Assembly (NCBI GenBank): GCA_027084065.1
Contig: JALWLR010000093.1
Span: 1-21,304 of the forward strand
DNA length: 21,304 bases
DNA from: Helicobacteraceae bacterium
Lineage (GTDB): Bacteria > Campylobacterota > Campylobacteria > Campylobacterales > Sulfurimonadaceae
Reading direction: 5' to 3'
Shown: piece after piece, positions 1 to 8,561 of the stretch
Layout of the letters: each line of letters starts with the position of its first letter
Numbering within the stretch: the stretch's first letter is position 1
Notes under the pieces: generated by a model
Told to the model about the DNA's origin: nothing
What the model saw: the letters and a program-made list of their open reading frames with translations, nothing else
Database searches by the model: none
Made by a program: the position numbers and the translations under genes

Positions 1-63
1 GTGCCATTGACTGTGAATTGCATAAAGCAGTTACATCAACCGTCTTTATGCTAACACAACTTT

Positions 64-103
64 TTTACATTTCCCATCCTCTTTGAGTGATGGAAAGTGT
101 AAA
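64..103 (+). promoter_or_regulatory. Leader hairpin upstream of the lipoprotein gene
   Basis: Positions 64-78 and 89-103 form a 15-base-pair inverted repeat around a 10-base loop. It has one mismatch (C73/A94) and one G-U pair (T70/G97). It ends about nine bases before the AGGAGG ribosome binding site at 112-117. Neither strand has a T-run after it, so it does not look like a simple terminator. It could be a 5'-UTR control hairpin, an mRNA-stabilising stem or a DNA operator. The structure is seen directly; the role is inferred. Confidence 0.5.
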
Positions 104-125
104 TGTATTATAGGAGGAGTACACG

Positions 126-1007
126 ATGAAAACGAAATTAGTAGCAGTAGTATTAGGAATGACTCTCATGTTTACAGGTGGATGCAGTGGAGGCGGAAGT
201 GGAGGCGATGATTCCACCGGCACGGAAGAAAACGCTAACAACAACGATGGTTCATCCTCTGAAAACGATGACTCCCGACCACCGGCTGCAGAAGGAATTC
301 AAGAGATTAGCAGTGAAGCGCTAGGAGGCTATACCGTAGTCAGTGAATACAAAAGCGGTCCAAAATTTGGAAATATCAAAAAAACCCACTACATTTTCCT
401 CGACGACAAGCACGCCATTGCCGTGTTCGATCTTTTTGACGGTTCGATAAAAGTGGCTCGAGACAACAACTATGCACACTTTGATGGTAACAACGTAGCG
501 TTTCTTAGTCCTACATGGGACAATGGCGATGAGATTTCGACATTTATTCCCGCAATCAGTACTGAAGTGGGTTATAGTAAAATTACCGTCGGGCATTCAA
601 CGGCAAATCCTTACGACGTGACACAGATTGTTTCCAATGAAGACAACGGTATCGATGAAGAGACCGTAACAGCGACGGGAGGTAGCTCTTCTCCTTCAAC
701 CTCATCGGGTGACGATTCGGTTCTCAACAATAAAAATTTAAGCATCTATAACAATATTGATGTGGCAAAAGCGTTTGGAAGTGCGGATTATCTTGAAAAA
801 AACAGTGACAACATTTATGAAAGTTCAACACCGCTTCACTGTACTGACTATGGATACAGCAGTGCCGATATAGTTGCAGAAGAGACTACTGCTCTTGGCA
901 CACACAACATGACATATATGCATGCTCCTTTGCTGTGTATAGAAGTGGACTATGCAGGCTCAAGTGCTGCAGGAAGCAATAACTATGCAACCTACCCTGA
1001 CGACTAA
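126..1007 (+). CDS. Hypothetical secreted lipoprotein, Ser/Gly/Asp-rich
   Basis: This 293-residue protein has no family I recognise. It starts with a lipoprotein signal peptide: a Lys-containing n-region, a hydrophobic stretch to about residue 18, then TGG-C with Cys20 as the probable lipidated residue. The lipobox is somewhat degenerate because the -3 position is Thr. A low-complexity linker rich in Gly, Ser, Asp and Asn follows (about residues 21-55), then a mature domain with many alternating hydrophobic and polar residues that suggest beta strands. A second Ser/Gly/Thr-rich linker lies near residues 185-198. Two Cys in the last 60 residues could form a disulfide. Composition is acidic and Asn-rich, typical of a surface or periplasmic protein. 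The start is well supported by AGGAGG at 112-117. It is the only gene of its transcript here and converges on the nitroreductase gene. Function is unknown. Confidence 0.8.
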   Translation: MKTKLVAVVLGMTLMFTGGCSGGGSGGDDSTGTEENANNNDGSSSENDDSRPPAAEGIQEISSEALGGYTVVSEYKSGPKFGNIKKTHYIFLDDKHAIAVFDLFDGSIKVARDNNYAHFDGNNVAFLSPTWDNGDEISTFIPAISTEVGYSKITVGHSTANPYDVTQIVSNEDNGIDEETVTATGGSSSPSTSSGDDSVLNNKNLSIYNNIDVAKAFGSADYLEKNSDNIYESSTPLHCTDYGYSSADIVAEETTALGTHNMTYMHAPLLCIEVDYAGSSAAGSNNYATYPDD

Positions 1008-1017
1008 AAACTACTTT

Positions 1018-1047
1018 TTCGAACTCCCTTTAAAAAAGGGAGTCGAA
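1018..1047. terminator. Hairpin between convergent genes (bidirectional terminator candidate)
   Basis: The core is ACTCCCTTT (1023-1031) pairing with AAAGGGAGT (1035-1043) around a 3-base loop. It is extended by TTCG (1018-1021) pairing with CGAA (1044-1047), with A22 of that block bulged. It begins 11 bases after the lipoprotein stop codon and ends 5 bases from the nitroreductase stop codon, so it can serve both genes. On the minus strand a TTTTT run follows after about eight bases. On the plus strand no good T-run follows, so termination efficiency there is uncertain. Confidence 0.65.
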
Positions 1048-1051
1048 TCTA

Positions 1052-1690
1052 CTACTCCAAAAACTCGACAACTTCATCAAAATTCAAACGCAGATGCTCA
1101 GTTTGTGGATATATCCTATAGCCAAACGGAAGCAACAAAGCAACCCTGTACTCTTTTGGATCTATTTTTAAAAACTTCTCTACCTTTTCTCTTTCGAACC
1201 CCTCTATAGGACAGGAGTCTATCTCCATATTTGCAGCGGCAAGCATCATCTGCATAGCGGCAAGATATGTCTGCTTCGCGCTCCATGCAAACAGCTTCTC
1301 ATCATCAGGCGCTTCCTCTTTTAAAAATGCCTCATAACGTTTAATATAGGCTTCTTCTTGCTCTTTTGGAAGTTTTCTTCTTTGAAATCTTCGCTGAGGT
1401 ACACCTGATTCTACCCGTAAAGAGGAGATGGCACACAACAAAACGACAAGATGACTGCATGTCGTTATTTGTGCCTGATTCCAACATAACGGACGAAGCT
1501 GCTCTTTGAGCTCATCGTTTTGGATGACTAAAAATTTCCACCCCTCCATCCCAAAAGAGCTTGGAGCCATGCGCCCAGCTTCTAAAATTGCATTCATATC
1601 TTCTTGAGGGATTTTCTTCTTTTTGCAAAATATTTTACATGCATGACGAAAGGTATAAAGCTCTTCAAATTTCGTTTTTTCACATATCAT
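1052..1690 (-). CDS. Nitroreductase family FMN oxidoreductase (NfsB-like)
   Basis: This 212-residue protein is a probable FMN-dependent NAD(P)H nitroreductase of the cytoplasm, a family that reduces nitroaromatics, quinones or flavins. The N-terminal helix carries the FMN-phosphate contact region (R15-H16). It is followed by MAPSSFGMEGWKF (41-53), equivalent to the family's APS...QPWKF segment. The C-terminal part has PIEGFEREKVEKFL and then LLLPFGYR, typical of the NfsB/dihydropteridine-reductase branch. The usual RRSIRKF start is altered to RHACKIF. The ATG overlaps the stop of the 77-aa gene by four bases (ATGA), so the two are probably translationally coupled. The natural substrate cannot be read from sequence. 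Confidence 0.85.
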   Translation of the reverse strand: MICEKTKFEELYTFRHACKIFCKKKKIPQEDMNAILEAGRMAPSSFGMEGWKFLVIQNDELKEQLRPLCWNQAQITTCSHLVVLLCAISSLRVESGVPQRRFQRRKLPKEQEEAYIKRYEAFLKEEAPDDEKLFAWSAKQTYLAAMQMMLAAANMEIDSCPIEGFEREKVEKFLKIDPKEYRVALLLPFGYRIYPQTEHLRLNFDEVVEFLE

Positions 1691-1920
1691 TGTTTTTTCA
1701 TCCTTTGGAGTCGCTGTTTGAATGTTTGCGGATCGATATATTTTCCCGTTACCTCAACCGGTTTTACGGAAGTGAGTTTTGGTTCACTTTTTTTTGGCTT
1801 ATTATACTTACGACCTTTTAAGATTTCCATCTCGGTTACAAGCCCCTCTTTGAGATTTTCCAAAATCGTCATAAGTGTAGCGACATTTTTCTCTTCTACA
1901 TGCAAAACAATTTTTGTCAT
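1687..1920 (-). CDS. Small conserved-type hypothetical protein, 77 aa
   Basis: This short cytoplasmic protein lies between pyk and the nitroreductase gene. It has no signal peptide or membrane segment. Residues 1-37 look like a small alpha/beta unit (a strand, then the helix NVATLMTILENLKEGL). Residues 37-77 are strongly basic, with many Lys and Pro and a C-terminal QRLQRMKKQ. Its ATG overlaps the pyk stop by one base (TAATG), and a near-perfect Shine-Dalgarno, AAAGGAGG on the minus strand (1925-1932), lies inside the end of pyk. Its own stop overlaps the nitroreductase ATG. The tight coupling and strong RBS argue that it is a real gene. The function is unknown; an antitoxin-like or nucleic-acid-binding role is possible, but no toxin partner is adjacent. 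Confidence 0.75.
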   Translation of the reverse strand: MTKIVLHVEEKNVATLMTILENLKEGLVTEMEILKGRKYNKPKKSEPKLTSVKPVEVTGKYIDPQTFKQRLQRMKKQ

Positions 1921-3371
1921 TACACCTCCTTTGGATCCAAATAGTACTCAAACTCGTTTTGCGTCAAAATACGAATGACGTTTGTCGTTCCCGCCACACC
2001 GGTAGGATTGCCGGCTGTAAGAATGTAACGCTTACTAAAATCAAGTGTCTTCGTAGCGTTTGCTTCTTGGACAAGAGAGGTAAGCACACTGCTAAGAGAA
2101 CTCTTTTCTACGATGAATTTCGTCTCAATTCCCCAACTCAGTGCAAGGCTTCGCGCCGTCTTTTCATCGTGAGTAATAGCGTAAATAGGCATTTTCGGTT
2201 TGTAACGTGAGAGTTTTCTTGCAGAACCGCCAGATGTAGTCGCGCTTAAAAGTGCTTCTACTTCCAAGTCATCTCCAAGCCGTACCGCACTTTCATCGAT
2301 GAGATCCATCTCATCGTAATTATCGTAAAAATCGAAGCGGTTATAGTAGTAAATGGATTCTGCATCTTTTATAGTATTGACCATTGTCTCCACAACTAAA
2401 AGGGGATGATCTCCAATAGCACTCTCTTCAGAGAGCATCACAGCATCCGTACCGTCAAGCACGGCGTTGGCGACATCGCTTATTTCCGCTCTGGTGGCAC
2501 GCTCGTTTTTCGTCATTGAAAGTAGCATCTGCGTGGCAACTATTACAGGTATGCTTGCCTCGTTCGCTTTGAAAATCAACTCTTTTTGAATGATCGGCAC
2601 TCTATGGTAAGGCACTTCTATACCAAGGTCTCCTCTTGCAACCATTATACCGTCACTCTCTTTTATGATCTCATCGATATTTTCTACCGCATCGAATTTT
2701 TCGATTTTTGCTATGAGTTTGACATCTCCACCGTAACTCTCTACAAGCTCGCGCGCTTTTTGCATGTCAGCAGCTTTTTGCACAAACGAAATCGCCATAA
2801 AGTCCACGCCGTTTTCCACACCCCAGCGCATATCCTCTTTGTCTTTTGGTGTTAGAACCTCTATGTCGATTCGGCTGTGTGGAAAGTTTACCCCCTTGCG
2901 AGATGTAAGGAGTCCGTCATTTTCAATTCTGGCAACGACTTTCTCGCCGTCATTCTCAATGACCTCCGCACGAATGATGCCGTCATAGAGGTAAATGTAC
3001 TCTCCTACATTGATCTTGGAGAGAATCTCTTTTTGATTGATTGTCAGTCGATAACGGTGCGCATCTATCTGCTCGCCGACAATCTCCTCTTTGACAAACT
3101 CCAAAATATCGCCTGCTTTGAGTTCGAAAGGCTCTTTTAAATCCCCTACACGAATTTTCGGACCGCTTATATCTTGTAAAACGGCAACATGCTTTTTACT
3201 CTTTGCAATCGCCTCTTTGATTTTTTTCAGATTTTGCAAATGATAGTCATGATCACCGTGAGAAAAATTCAACCGAAATACATTCACACCCTTTTCTATA
3301 AGTTTTAAAAGCATTTCGGGACTATCTGAAGCCGGACCGATCGTCGCAACTATTTTTGTTCGTTTTTCCAT
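1920..3371 (-). CDS. pyk: Pyruvate kinase
   Basis: This cytoplasmic enzyme transfers phosphate from phosphoenolpyruvate to ADP, giving pyruvate and ATP. At 483 residues it has the usual bacterial length. Landmarks: VATIGPAS near the start; R33/N35/S37 in NVFRLNFSHG (substrate and K+ binding); the signature KLIAKIEKFDAVENI with catalytic K222 and metal ligand E224; ARGDLGIEVP with D248; and RATRAEISDVANAVLDGTD. The C-terminal domain (about 350-483) is the usual regulatory domain. The familiar ATQMLESM reads ATQMLLSM, a mild departure outside the catalytic residues. The start has an AAGGG ribosome site six bases upstream. A candidate -10 box (TACAAT on the minus strand) lies at 3400-3405, so pyk may have its own promoter besides read-through from the uvrA side. 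Confidence 0.97.
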   Translation of the reverse strand: MEKRTKIVATIGPASDSPEMLLKLIEKGVNVFRLNFSHGDHDYHLQNLKKIKEAIAKSKKHVAVLQDISGPKIRVGDLKEPFELKAGDILEFVKEEIVGEQIDAHRYRLTINQKEILSKINVGEYIYLYDGIIRAEVIENDGEKVVARIENDGLLTSRKGVNFPHSRIDIEVLTPKDKEDMRWGVENGVDFMAISFVQKAADMQKARELVESYGGDVKLIAKIEKFDAVENIDEIIKESDGIMVARGDLGIEVPYHRVPIIQKELIFKANEASIPVIVATQMLLSMTKNERATRAEISDVANAVLDGTDAVMLSEESAIGDHPLLVVETMVNTIKDAESIYYYNRFDFYDNYDEMDLIDESAVRLGDDLEVEALLSATTSGGSARKLSRYKPKMPIYAITHDEKTARSLALSWGIETKFIVEKSSLSSVLTSLVQEANATKTLDFSKRYILTAGNPTGVAGTTNVIRILTQNEFEYYLDPKEV

Positions 3372-3394
3372 TGCAAACCCTTTATGTTTTAGAT

Positions 3395-3421
3395 TTGTAA
3401 TTGTAGCATGTACGATTACAA
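3395..3421. promoter_or_regulatory. Hairpin/palindrome overlapping the pyk promoter region
   Basis: TTGTAAT (3395-3401) pairs with ATTACAA (3415-3421) and inner GTA (3403-3405) pairs with TAC (3411-3413). A T-G pair lies between, and the loop is 5 bases. On the minus strand the candidate pyk -10 box TACAAT (3405-3400) lies inside the palindrome. No T-run follows on either strand, so it does not look like an ordinary intrinsic terminator of the phospholipase gene, which ends 13 bases upstream. It may be an operator, or a processing hairpin between phospholipase and pyk transcripts. Confidence 0.45.
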
Positions 3422-3434
3422 CTTGGTAGCAATG

Positions 3435-5726
3435 TCAGTAGGATTTCCCCAAAGAAAAGTAGAGTGTCTGATGAATTTTGTCACTGTACCCGTATGCAAA
3501 GTAAAAAGGTCCTAAAATCGTATCGATAGCTATATAAGCGCTGCTTCCTACAAGAATTTTTCCAAAACCGAATGAGTCTGTTTGTTTGTACCATGTCTTT
3601 CCCGCCTCAAGTGAGCATCCCACATAGGCTTCTGAGGTTATAGAGCTGAGAAATTTGTTGGAAATGACGGAGTAACGATAGTTCAAAGAGCCAAAGTACA
3701 TCTCATCACCTGTTTTATTGTAGGTAGTGCGTCCCGATATATTGAAAAGTCCTCCCAGATGATAATAAGCAGATATATCCTGAACACTGCTGTATGTCCC
3801 GTCACTTACATGCAATCCCTCTTTATTGAGTGTCGAACCGATTTTTATTTTTGGAACAAGTGTCGATTTTCCAAATGTATAAGCACCTGTTATTTGCATG
3901 TAGACTTGAGAAAAGGCTACGTCTGAACCAAGCATTTTCATATTTTTTCTGTAACCGACAACACCCTTGTAACCGCTCTTTGGAAAAAAAGTGTTATCAA
4001 ATCCGTCAAATCTCAAAGTAGCATATATGGAACTAAGACGCTGTTTTGTCTTTTTTGTGACAAAATATGTCGTATTGCCATCTATGACAAGCGTATCTAC
4101 AGAGGGGCGTACACGTTTTGCATGTAGCCCCGCTTCTAGTTGTGCCAAACTCCCGAAATTGATTCCAAAACCAACAACCCCGCCTGCATTTGAGCTCACT
4201 AGCGGCAGTGTCTCATCATTAGAAAGAGTCTCATTTCCGACAACAAGATTCGGAGTGACATAGTGTTTGACCCTTTCTACATAGGCATTAAGGCGAAAAT
4301 AGCTTGTTTGCGTATAATCAAGCGGTTGATAGATTTCACTTTTGAAAAGCCTACGCTTTCCTACTTCAACTCTGTTTCGCCACTCCCCGCCATAGGCGTT
4401 GAGGTTGTATTTATTATACTCAAAACGCACCTGATAGTCGCTGTGACCGTTAAAATCATCTTCGAACTCTATCCCTGCACGAATGTCGCCATGAACATTC
4501 CATGCAGGTTTGGCGATGATGACTAAAACATTTTCTCCCTCTTTGGAGACAATTTTATAATCTACAAACGAAAAGTACATCAAATAGTACAAATCCATCA
4601 AATCCTGTTGCAGTCGTTCAAAATCCAAACGTGCTCCAAGTGGCTGATGAATCCGTGCGCGTATCGCTTTGTCGGAAAGAAATGTTTCGTTGTGTATTTC
4701 AACAGCATCTATAACAGGTGGTTTTGCATGTAGTTTGTAGCGATGCTTCTTTTTGTATTGCATGTAGCTTTGTTCATCCAACGACAAAAAAGCGATTTTG
4801 TCATAGTTACTCTTTGCCGATTCATACCCCTTTTGAATGATTTCCGGATACTTGTCCGCATCCAAAAAGGAGTAGCCCTGAAGTTCCGGTTCGATGAGAA
4901 ACTCGTTAGGACGCATCGATTTGATAGTGTCTTCGACATTTTTACGTGTCAAAATATCAAGCTGTTGCGCCATAATCTCATCATAGGAGTTGAACTTTCT
5001 TTTCTTGTCAAAAGGGGTGGAAATATCCACTACGATAATGTAGTCCGGATGAAACAGTTTACGCATTGTCCGTAACGGCAGATTTTGAGAAATACCGCCA
5101 TCAACCAGGATCTTTCCATCGATCTCTATAGGCTCAAACCCACCCGGAACACAAAGGGAAGCATAAACACTTTTTGCGATGTTGCCGTGTATCAACTCTA
5201 CACTCTCTCCGTTGGAGAGATCTGTAGCTACTGCCGCATACGAAATGGGTAGGCGTGTAAAATCTTGAAGAAACAAAGCATCTTTAAATGCACGACGCAA
5301 GAAAAACAGCATACTCTGCTTTTCGAAGACTCCTGTCGGCAAAGCGACCTCATCTCGTGCATCTATTCCTACTTTAATGCTACCGGGAAACTCCGATTCA
5401 AGTGTTTTTCGTCGAAATGGAATTTCCCTTCTTGGTTTTTTTGTTGTAATGTACTTTTCCCAAGGAGTAGTCACTAAAAGCTGCTGTAACTCTTTGGCAC
5501 TGTAGCCACTTGCATACAAACCACCCATCAAAGAGCCCATACTCGTTCCGACAATATAATCAATAGGAATATGGCGCTCCTCTAAAAGCTGCAGTACACC
5601 TGCATGTGCCCCGCCTCTTGCACCGCCACCGCTTAGAACAAGCCCCACAGTTGGCCTTTGAGAAGCCTCCAAAAGATAGCTGCAAATCAACACAGCTATG
5701 ATCCAAAATCCCGCTTTGATGCTCAT
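3435..5726 (-). CDS. Patatin-like phospholipase with POTRA and outer-membrane beta-barrel (PlpD/type Vd-like)
   Basis: This 763-residue protein is a probable outer-membrane lipase of the PlpD type (type Vd secretion). Residues 1-21 form a signal peptide (hydrophobic core, then LEA-SQ). The patatin domain follows (about 26-320), with the oxyanion motif GGGARG (33-38), the nucleophile in GTSMG (S62) and the catalytic Asp in DGG (D209). A POTRA-like segment spans about 338-410. The remainder is an amphipathic beta-strand-rich region resembling a BamA/Omp85-type 16-stranded barrel, and it ends in an aromatic residue (LYFSLGKSY), as outer-membrane barrels do. In this family the lipase lies on the surface or is released, and acts on phospholipid. 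The ATG directly abuts the uvrA stop (TAG then ATG), so it is cotranscribed with uvrA. All catalytic dyad residues are present. Confidence 0.93.
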   Translation of the reverse strand: MSIKAGFWIIAVLICSYLLEASQRPTVGLVLSGGGARGGAHAGVLQLLEERHIPIDYIVGTSMGSLMGGLYASGYSAKELQQLLVTTPWEKYITTKKPRREIPFRRKTLESEFPGSIKVGIDARDEVALPTGVFEKQSMLFFLRRAFKDALFLQDFTRLPISYAAVATDLSNGESVELIHGNIAKSVYASLCVPGGFEPIEIDGKILVDGGISQNLPLRTMRKLFHPDYIIVVDISTPFDKKRKFNSYDEIMAQQLDILTRKNVEDTIKSMRPNEFLIEPELQGYSFLDADKYPEIIQKGYESAKSNYDKIAFLSLDEQSYMQYKKKHRYKLHAKPPVIDAVEIHNETFLSDKAIRARIHQPLGARLDFERLQQDLMDLYYLMYFSFVDYKIVSKEGENVLVIIAKPAWNVHGDIRAGIEFEDDFNGHSDYQVRFEYNKYNLNAYGGEWRNRVEVGKRRLFKSEIYQPLDYTQTSYFRLNAYVERVKHYVTPNLVVGNETLSNDETLPLVSSNAGGVVGFGINFGSLAQLEAGLHAKRVRPSVDTLVIDGNTTYFVTKKTKQRLSSIYATLRFDGFDNTFFPKSGYKGVVGYRKNMKMLGSDVAFSQVYMQITGAYTFGKSTLVPKIKIGSTLNKEGLHVSDGTYSSVQDISAYYHLGGLFNISGRTTYNKTGDEMYFGSLNYRYSVISNKFLSSITSEAYVGCSLEAGKTWYKQTDSFGFGKILVGSSAYIAIDTILGPFYFAYGYSDKIHQTLYFSLGKSY

Positions 5727-8549
5727 CTAAAGCATCCCAAGCTCTTTTTTCAAATACTCTCCCGTATAACTACCGCTCTTTTCACTTGTTTTAGCGACCT
5801 CTTCGGGTGTTCCCGTTGCAATGATGCGTCCGCCTCCGCTTCCCCCTTCTGGACCCATATCGATGATATAATCGGCATTTTTTATCATATCGAGGTTATG
5901 TTCGATGACAAGAACACTGTTACCAAGTTCCACAAAATGGTGCAAAACTTTTGTTAGCCTATCCACATCGGCAAAATGCAGCCCCGTAGTCGGTTCATCC
6001 AAGATATAGAGCGTTTTACCCGTATCACGGCGGCTTAGCTCTTTGGCGAGTTTGATACGCTGTGCTTCGCCTCCTGAGAGTGTAACGGCATTTTGACCGA
6101 GAGTAATGTAGCCAAGTCCGACATCAAGCAGCGTTTTGAGTTTGGCTTCGATTTTGGGAATGGTTTTGAAAAACTCATACGCCTCTTCAACGCTCATCTC
6201 CAAAACATCCGAAATGTTCTTCCCTTTGTAGAGGACTTCAAGCGTCTGGTCGTTATAGCGTCTTCCTTTACAAGCATCACATTTGACCATAATGTCTGGA
6301 AGAAAGTGCATCTCTATTTTTATTTCGCCCTCTCCTTGACACTTTTCACACCGACCTCCTTTAACGTTGAAACTAAATCGTGAAATCGTATAGCCGCGAA
6401 TTTGCGCCTCTTTCGTTTTGGCAAAAAGTGCACGAATCTCATCCATAACACCCGTATAGGTTGCAGGGTTGCTTCGTGGCGTTCTGCCTATCGGGCTTTG
6501 ATCGAGGTAAATGACCTTATCCACCTGCTCTAGTCCCCTTATCTCCACTCCCTGCACTTTGTTCACTTTACGCGCATGATTGAGTAGCTCCCTAGCAACT
6601 GGAAGCAGTGTTTGCAACACAAGCGAGCTCTTCCCGCTTCCACTGACTCCGGTAATGCAGACAAAATTGCGCAGCGGTATTTTGGCATCGAGATTTTTTA
6701 TGTTGTGGATATTGACATTTTTAATCTCAATCCACTGCTCTTGCGGACGACGATAAAAGTACTCTATCTTTTTACGTTCGGTCAAGTAGTCTGCAGTAAG
6801 AGTACGTGCTCGTTTCAACTGGGCAAGCGTTCCGCTAAAGACAACCTCTCCACCGAATTTTCCGGCCCCCGGTCCAATATCGACAATAAAATCCGCATTC
6901 TCTATCGTCTCTTTGTCGTGTTCGACGACGATAACGGTATTTCCTTTTTGCTGGAGGTTGCGCAGGGTATTGATGAGTTTGACGGTATCGCGTTCGTGCA
7001 GACCGATGCTTGGCTCATCCAAAACATACATGACACCCGTAAGCCCACTACCTATCTGTGAGGCAATTCGGATTCTCTGTGCCTCGCCGCCACTTATAGT
7101 TCTGGCATCACGTCCAAGGGTCAGATACCCCAGTCCGACATCATACAAAAAGAAAAGACGCTCACGAATCTCACTTAAAATCGGTGCGGCGATCATCTTT
7201 TGCTGTTTCGTAAAATAGGCAAAGTTGTTTTCATCCATAAACCATTCATATGTCTTGGCTATTGGCATATCCAAAAGCTCCGCAATTCCTTTGTCGCCGA
7301 CTCGAACCGCCAAAGACTCAAGTTTGAGTCTATGACCACAGCAGACATTACAGATTTTTTCACTCATATAGTCTGCCAAATCCTTTTCATCTTTGAACAT
7401 ATCGTATGCTATACGCACAATACCGGGAAAAACACGTTTGACTTTATGACGTTTCCACAAAAAATCGACCGGTTCGCTGTCTCCGTAAAGCACCGCCTTT
7501 TGCTGATGCTGCGGAAGTTCTCCGTAGGGTTTTGTTATGTCGATGTCATTCTTTTCACAAAAAGATTTCAAAAAATTGAAGTAGTAACTTTTGTTAAAAC
7601 CATAAACAATCTTGATAGCACCCTTTTCTATGGAGAGTTCGGGGTCGATAATCTTCTCCAAATCAAGGGCATAGCGCACACCAAGCCCGTCACATTCGCT
7701 ACATGCACCTTTGGGGGAGTTGAATGAAAAGCTAAGAGGTTCTAGTTCATCGAAACTGATTTTACAGTCAAAACAGGCGTTATGCTCCGAATAGTGTAAA
7801 TGATGCTCTTTAAGCCCCATCTCTTCGGCATTGAGAATCTCTATTTCAACCTCTCCATAACTCTCTTTGAGCGCTTTTTCAACATCTCCAGCTATGCGCT
7901 CTTTGTTTTCTTCTTTGACGACAACACGGTCGATAACGACTTTAATCGTATGTTTTTTCGTTTTGGAAAGTTCTATATCTTCATCGAGACGTACCATGAC
8001 GCCGTCTATCATCGCTCTTACATACCCTTTATGCACAAGAGACTCCAACAAGTCGTTAAAGCTCCCCTTCTTTTCTCGCACCAAAGGCGCCATAATGACA
8101 AGCTTCGCTCCAGCAGGCAGTTTCAATACTTCATTGACTATGTCACTTGCACTCATTTGTGAAATGATCTTTCCGCATTTATGACAGTGCTGAACACCTA
8201 CACGCGCATATAAAAGACGCAGATAGTCATATATTTCCGTAATGGTTCCTACGGTAGAGCGCGGATTTTTTGAAGTTGTTTTTTGATCGATTGCAATGGC
8301 GGGTGTGAGTCCTTCTATCTTATCCACTTCGGGTTTGCCTATGCGATCTAAAAACTGTCTTGCATAGCTTGATAGAGACTCCATATAGCGTCGCTGCCCC
8401 TCTGCGTAAAGTGTGTCAAACGCAAGAGTGGACTTTCCGCTTCCACTTAAACCCGTAAAAACTACCAGCGCGTTTTTTGGTATTTCCAGATTTATATTTT
8501 TTAAGTTATTCTCACGCGCTCCGAGAATTTTGATCTTGTCTTTTTTCAT
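5727..8549 (-). CDS. uvrA: Excinuclease ABC subunit A
   Basis: This is the DNA-damage recognition ATPase of nucleotide excision repair. It works as a dimer that loads UvrB at bulky lesions. At 940 residues it matches the E. coli protein. It has two ABC ATPase modules: Walker A sequences GLSGSGKST near residue 32 and GVSGSGKSS in the second half, with signatures TISGGEAQRIRIA and TLSGGEAQRIKLA. Zinc-binding Cys pairs are visible at CHKCG, CFDC/CSEC and CEKC/CDAC. The Walker B segments are LDEPSIGLH and LDEPTTGLH. The TAAGGA preceding its ATG contains the stop codon of the upstream permease gene, so the ribosome site overlaps the end of that gene. I see no SOS-type operator immediately upstream; transcription probably starts at the permease promoter. 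Confidence 0.98.
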   Translation of the reverse strand: MKKDKIKILGARENNLKNINLEIPKNALVVFTGLSGSGKSTLAFDTLYAEGQRRYMESLSSYARQFLDRIGKPEVDKIEGLTPAIAIDQKTTSKNPRSTVGTITEIYDYLRLLYARVGVQHCHKCGKIISQMSASDIVNEVLKLPAGAKLVIMAPLVREKKGSFNDLLESLVHKGYVRAMIDGVMVRLDEDIELSKTKKHTIKVVIDRVVVKEENKERIAGDVEKALKESYGEVEIEILNAEEMGLKEHHLHYSEHNACFDCKISFDELEPLSFSFNSPKGACSECDGLGVRYALDLEKIIDPELSIEKGAIKIVYGFNKSYYFNFLKSFCEKNDIDITKPYGELPQHQQKAVLYGDSEPVDFLWKRHKVKRVFPGIVRIAYDMFKDEKDLADYMSEKICNVCCGHRLKLESLAVRVGDKGIAELLDMPIAKTYEWFMDENNFAYFTKQQKMIAAPILSEIRERLFFLYDVGLGYLTLGRDARTISGGEAQRIRIASQIGSGLTGVMYVLDEPSIGLHERDTVKLINTLRNLQQKGNTVIVVEHDKETIENADFIVDIGPGAGKFGGEVVFSGTLAQLKRARTLTADYLTERKKIEYFYRRPQEQWIEIKNVNIHNIKNLDAKIPLRNFVCITGVSGSGKSSLVLQTLLPVARELLNHARKVNKVQGVEIRGLEQVDKVIYLDQSPIGRTPRSNPATYTGVMDEIRALFAKTKEAQIRGYTISRFSFNVKGGRCEKCQGEGEIKIEMHFLPDIMVKCDACKGRRYNDQTLEVLYKGKNISDVLEMSVEEAYEFFKTIPKIEAKLKTLLDVGLGYITLGQNAVTLSGGEAQRIKLAKELSRRDTGKTLYILDEPTTGLHFADVDRLTKVLHHFVELGNSVLVIEHNLDMIKNADYIIDMGPEGGSGGGRIIATGTPEEVAKTSEKSGSYTGEYLKKELGML

Positions 8550-8561
8550 AAAAAGTTTTCC

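Noticed and set aside
20..51. An 8-base inverted repeat (GCATAAAG / CTTTATGC) before the lipoprotein gene
   Set aside because: The arms are short and the spacer is 16 bases. It cannot be extended, so chance is likely, although it could belong to a terminator of a gene outside the window.
1687..1920. Toxin-antitoxin module reading of the 77-aa gene
   Set aside because: The neighbour is a full-length nitroreductase, not a toxin, and the upstream gene is pyk. No paired small toxin is present.
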